A DNA stretch of 64,000 nt, taken from positions 41,640,747 through 41,704,746 of the forward strand of contig NC_068939.1 of the NCBI RefSeq assembly GCF_016801865.2, written 5' to 3'. This document shows, in pieces, positions 60,823 to 64,000 of the stretch. This DNA is from Culex pipiens pallens (lineage: Eukaryota; Arthropoda; Insecta; Diptera; Culicidae). The notes under the pieces are model-generated. The model saw nothing but the letters and a program-made list of their open reading frames with translations, ran no database searches and had not been told where the DNA came from. How positions within the stretch are numbered: position 1 is the first letter of the stretch; the number at the start of each line of letters is the position of its first letter. The position numbers and the translations under genes were made by a program.

Positions 60823-61358
60823 ACGTCATGATTCGAATTCCCGGACGCTTCGAAACCCGGACACCTCATCTTGTTTTATCAATGATTTGGATATAAGTTC
60901 GCATTGTGAATGTCCAAACTGTGTTATTTGATGAATTCTAACGTCAACTTACATTTAAAGATTGTTTGAACGCTTCAGTTAATGTCAAAACAATTAAATA
61001 AATTAAAATTATAAGATTACCAAAAATGTGAAATATTTCACTGAAATATTTCAGAGGCGTCCGAAGCATCGGGAAGGCAAAGCAGAAATTTATGGTTTTG
61101 ATTTACTTAAATTCAAGCAAATTTTTATAAAAAATATCGATTGTTTTGATGTTAACAGCTTATTTCAGACCTAAAGAATGCCATTCACTAACATTTTAGT
61201 CCAAATTTGTGCAATTCAAGTCAACAACAAGTCATTGAAATTTTCAAGCTCTGATGAAAAATTGTTGGAAAAGACATATTTTGCATGCATTCTCTTAAAA
61301 CTGACTACATCCTGATGATATTTCTACATTTAAGTGTCCGGATTTCGAATCACAACGT
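60823..61358 (+). mobile_element. TA-flanked MITE, copy A
   Basis: Left end ACGTCATGATTCGAATTCCC, right end CGAATCACAACGT, with TA on both sides (60821-60822, 61359-61360). Subterminal CCGGACAC repeats. 536 bp, no coding frame. Confidence 0.65.
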
Positions 61359-61360
61359 TA

Positions 61361-61610
61361 CTCCCGTGAGGCATGCGTTCTAACAACGATCGATTGGCGT
61401 TACTTTGAGCACTGCTCGCGCGTGACTATGCGAGAACCGGTTGACGGTCTTTTCACACCGTTCATTATCGACTATCGCGACGAACAGTTTACGACGGGGG
61501 GCGTTTTCTCACGATGATTTGTATGTTACTCACTTGCATACATCTTAACAGCTTGTTTTGCATGCATGATGCTGAGTAATGCCATAGACTAGTGGTGAAG
61601 ACCTGATATA
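61361..61610. other. spacer between the two MITEs
   Basis: 250 bp, more GC-rich than the MITEs, apparently unique. May belong to the distal upstream region of the third ABCA gene. Confidence 0.3.
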
Positions 61611-61612
61611 TA

Positions 61613-62285
61613 ACGTCATGATTCGAAATCCGGACACTTAGTAGCATATCATTTTCGTTATAGCTGACAAAAAATCATGTAATAAGTTGGAAATTAAGAA
61701 ATATCATCAGAATGTAGTATTAACAGTCAGTTTTATAAGAATGCATGCAAAATATGTCTTTTCTAACAATTTTTCATCAAAATTTGAAAATTAAAATGAC
61801 TTGTTGTGCTTCGAATCCCGGACACTGATAAAAGCTGATTCGAAATCCGGACACTTTTGCTTCGAATTCCGGACACTCGTTTTTGCTAATGAATCGCACA
61901 AATTTGGACTGAAATGTTAGTGAATGGCATTCTTTAGGTCTCAAATAAGCTGTTAACATCAAAACAATCGATATTTTATATAAAAAATTGCTAAAATTTA
62001 AGGAAATCAAAACCATACATTTTGCTTTGCCTTCCCGGTGCTTCGGACGCCTATGAAATATTTCACGTGAAATGTTTCGCATTTTTGGTAATCTTATAAA
62101 TTTATTTTATTTAATTGTTCTGACATTAACTACAGCGTTCAAACAAACTTTAAATGAAAGTTGATGTTAGAATTCATCAAATAACACAGTTTTGACGTTC
62201 ATAATGCGAACTTATATCCAAATAAATGATAAAACAAGATGAAGTGTCCGGGTTTCGAAGCGTCCGGGAATTCGAATCATGACGT
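61613..62285 (-). mobile_element. TA-flanked MITE, copy B (inverted relative to A)
   Basis: Same family in reverse. Its right half is the complement of the left half of copy A over more than 250 bp (for example GAACTTATATCCAAAT against ATTTGGATATAAGTTC). Flanked by TA (61611-61612, 62286-62287). It has extra CCGGACAC motifs near 61820-61875. Confidence 0.65.
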
Positions 62286-62287
62286 TA

Positions 62288-64000
62288 TGGGCTTAAAAAA
62301 TCAAAAAGTTTGAGAGAAATAGTGCTCTTTCTTTAATATTGATTCATGTCTATGTGTAAAGTAATTAGCAAAGAGCAAGAGAACGATACTGTTAAACATA
62401 TTAAATAGTGAAATGCACTTGATTCTCTACGAAATCAATCTTTAATTTTTGTATTTTTTAATCCGGCTGAAACTTTTTTGGTGTTTTCGGTATGCCCAAA
62501 GAAGCCATTTTGCATCATTAATTTGTCCATATAATTTTCGATACAAATTTGGCAGCTGTCCATACAAAAATGATACAAGAAAATTCAAAAATCTGTACCT
62601 TTTGAAGGTATTTTTTATCGATTTGATGTCTTCAGCAAAGTTTTACTTATGGATAAGGGCTACACTGAAAAAAATGATATACGGTAAAACAAATTTGGTG
62701 ATTTTCAATTTGATTTTTTGTCACTTAAACTTGATTTGCATAATAAAACTGTTTTTGTTTTTTTTTTTTAATTTTTGGGAACATCAAATGCCAACTTTTC
62801 AGAAATTTCCAGAACGGGCAAAAAATCTTTGACCGAGTTATGAATTTTGTAATCAATACTGTTTTTTTTTCAAAAAATCGAAATATTGGTCGCCAAATTT
62901 TTTTTAACATCTTTTTTCGATTTAAAATCAAATTTGCATTTAAAAAGTACTCTAGCGAAATTTTGATAAAGTTATAGCCAATTTTTTTGTAACTTTTTTG
63001 AAAATAGTCGCTGTTTTTAATTTTTTTAAATTGGTTCTTATGTTTGCCAACTTTTGAAAAAAATATTTTTTTGAAAAGCTTTTTATTTTGTTTTTTTGAA
63101 CTTTGTTCATACGACCTTTAGTTGCTGATATATTCCCAAACAAAGGTTTAAAAACAGGAAAATTGATGTTTTCTAAGTCTCACCCAAACAACCAACCATT
63201 TTCTAACGTCGATATCTCAGCAACTAATGGTCCAATTTACAAAGCTAAAATATGAAACATTCGGGAAATTTTCCGATCTTTTCGAAAAAGATATTTTCAA
63301 AATTTTCAAATCATGACTTACATTTCAAAACGGCCAAACTTTCAATATTATTTGGATGGCAATATCTGAGCAATAAAAGGTCGTATTTATGAAGTTCAAA
63401 AAACACAAAATATTGATATGATTGGAGAATTTTTTCAGCTTTTCAAAAAGATTTTTTTTAAGAGGGCAAACATGTGCAGTAGGGTGGGTACGGATTATAA
63501 AAAGTTCTCAGATCAAGTACTGATGTGGTTCCCCTTGTAGGGCATACCCAAAGGGACTCTCACACCAAATTTCAGCTCATTTGGTTGAAAACTGGCTTGT
63601 CTCAAGCGGGTTCAATTTTACATGGAAATTACTATGGGAAATTTTGAATTGTCGTTCATTCGCTCCTACAGGCCTGGGGAAAACATGTAGAAACTTCTAG
63701 GATGGCCAGAAATGAGCGGAATCGTCTGGAGAACATCTTTCCCTAAGAGACCAGGTCGATTCATTCAACCCCCATCGAGCTCAACGGCAATACATCCGGG
63801 GTTTTCGGAACCAACGGGTTTCCCCAGAAAAGCAACAAATTTTCCTTAGCATGCTATGAATGCTTGATGAACACCGCGACGCCACATGTCAAACAGCTAC
63901 CACGTGATTGTAAAATTTGCACCATAACATTTTTTTTCTTAGTTGGAGGTTTAGAATACAGTTAAATAGTATCAGGATCACCATAAATTTTAATTCTATG
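62288..64000. repeat. dispersed repeats to window end
   Basis: 62450-63150 is an inverted relative of 11580-12330, and 63150-63330 is a relative of the 23100-23280 block. From 63480 the sequence becomes less AT-rich and unlike the rest, possibly another repeat cut by the window edge. No gene recognised. Confidence 0.5.

Overview
This is a eukaryotic, AT-rich, repeat-dense window. The genes are split by short GT-AG introns, and non-coding transposon copies fill most of the rest. The gene family (insect ABCA3-like lipid transporters) and the style of the repeats point to a mosquito, most likely Culex; that species assignment is inference from memory.

Three full-length ABCA-type transporter genes are the only convincing host genes. 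One lies on the + strand at 3047-8132 (4 exons, 1635 codons). Two lie head-to-tail on the - strand at 49127-54274 (8 exons, 1588 codons) and 54538-60343 (10 exons, 1626 codons once an insertion is discounted). All exon joins given here keep the reading frame. All three end in a 181-nt last exon, and the two minus-strand genes share 255-nt and 127-nt internal exons, so they are paralogues from local duplication. The third is cut in its second ATPase domain by a 432-bp inverted-repeat transposon that leaves a 4-bp target duplication inside the ABC signature motif.

The other 40-odd kb is layered mobile DNA. 1-2814 is a hAT-type element that itself carries a TA-flanked MITE and a 562-bp Penelope-like palindrome with a candidate hammerhead ribozyme. 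A second copy of this hAT element (23504-25430, perfect 8-bp target duplication) supplies the empty sites for both insertions. 14950-16282 is another hAT-type element. 18766-22705 is a Harbinger-like element holding a 1.8-kb 9-bp satellite and a 47-bp minisatellite. 32286-47878 is a nested stack: outer hAT, inner hAT, then an 11.6-kb Ty3/gypsy retrotransposon with two 1176-bp LTRs and a 1549-codon Gag-Pol frame. That retrotransposon carries its own inserted MITE. Two retroposon insertions with 23-26-bp target duplications and short tandem-repeat tails lie at 10823-11525 and 27783-27968.

Functionally, the ABCA genes encode two-domain membrane ATPases expected to move lipids. The rest shows how a compact paralogue cluster is being invaded. 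No CRISPR array, operon or intact canonical tRNA gene was seen.
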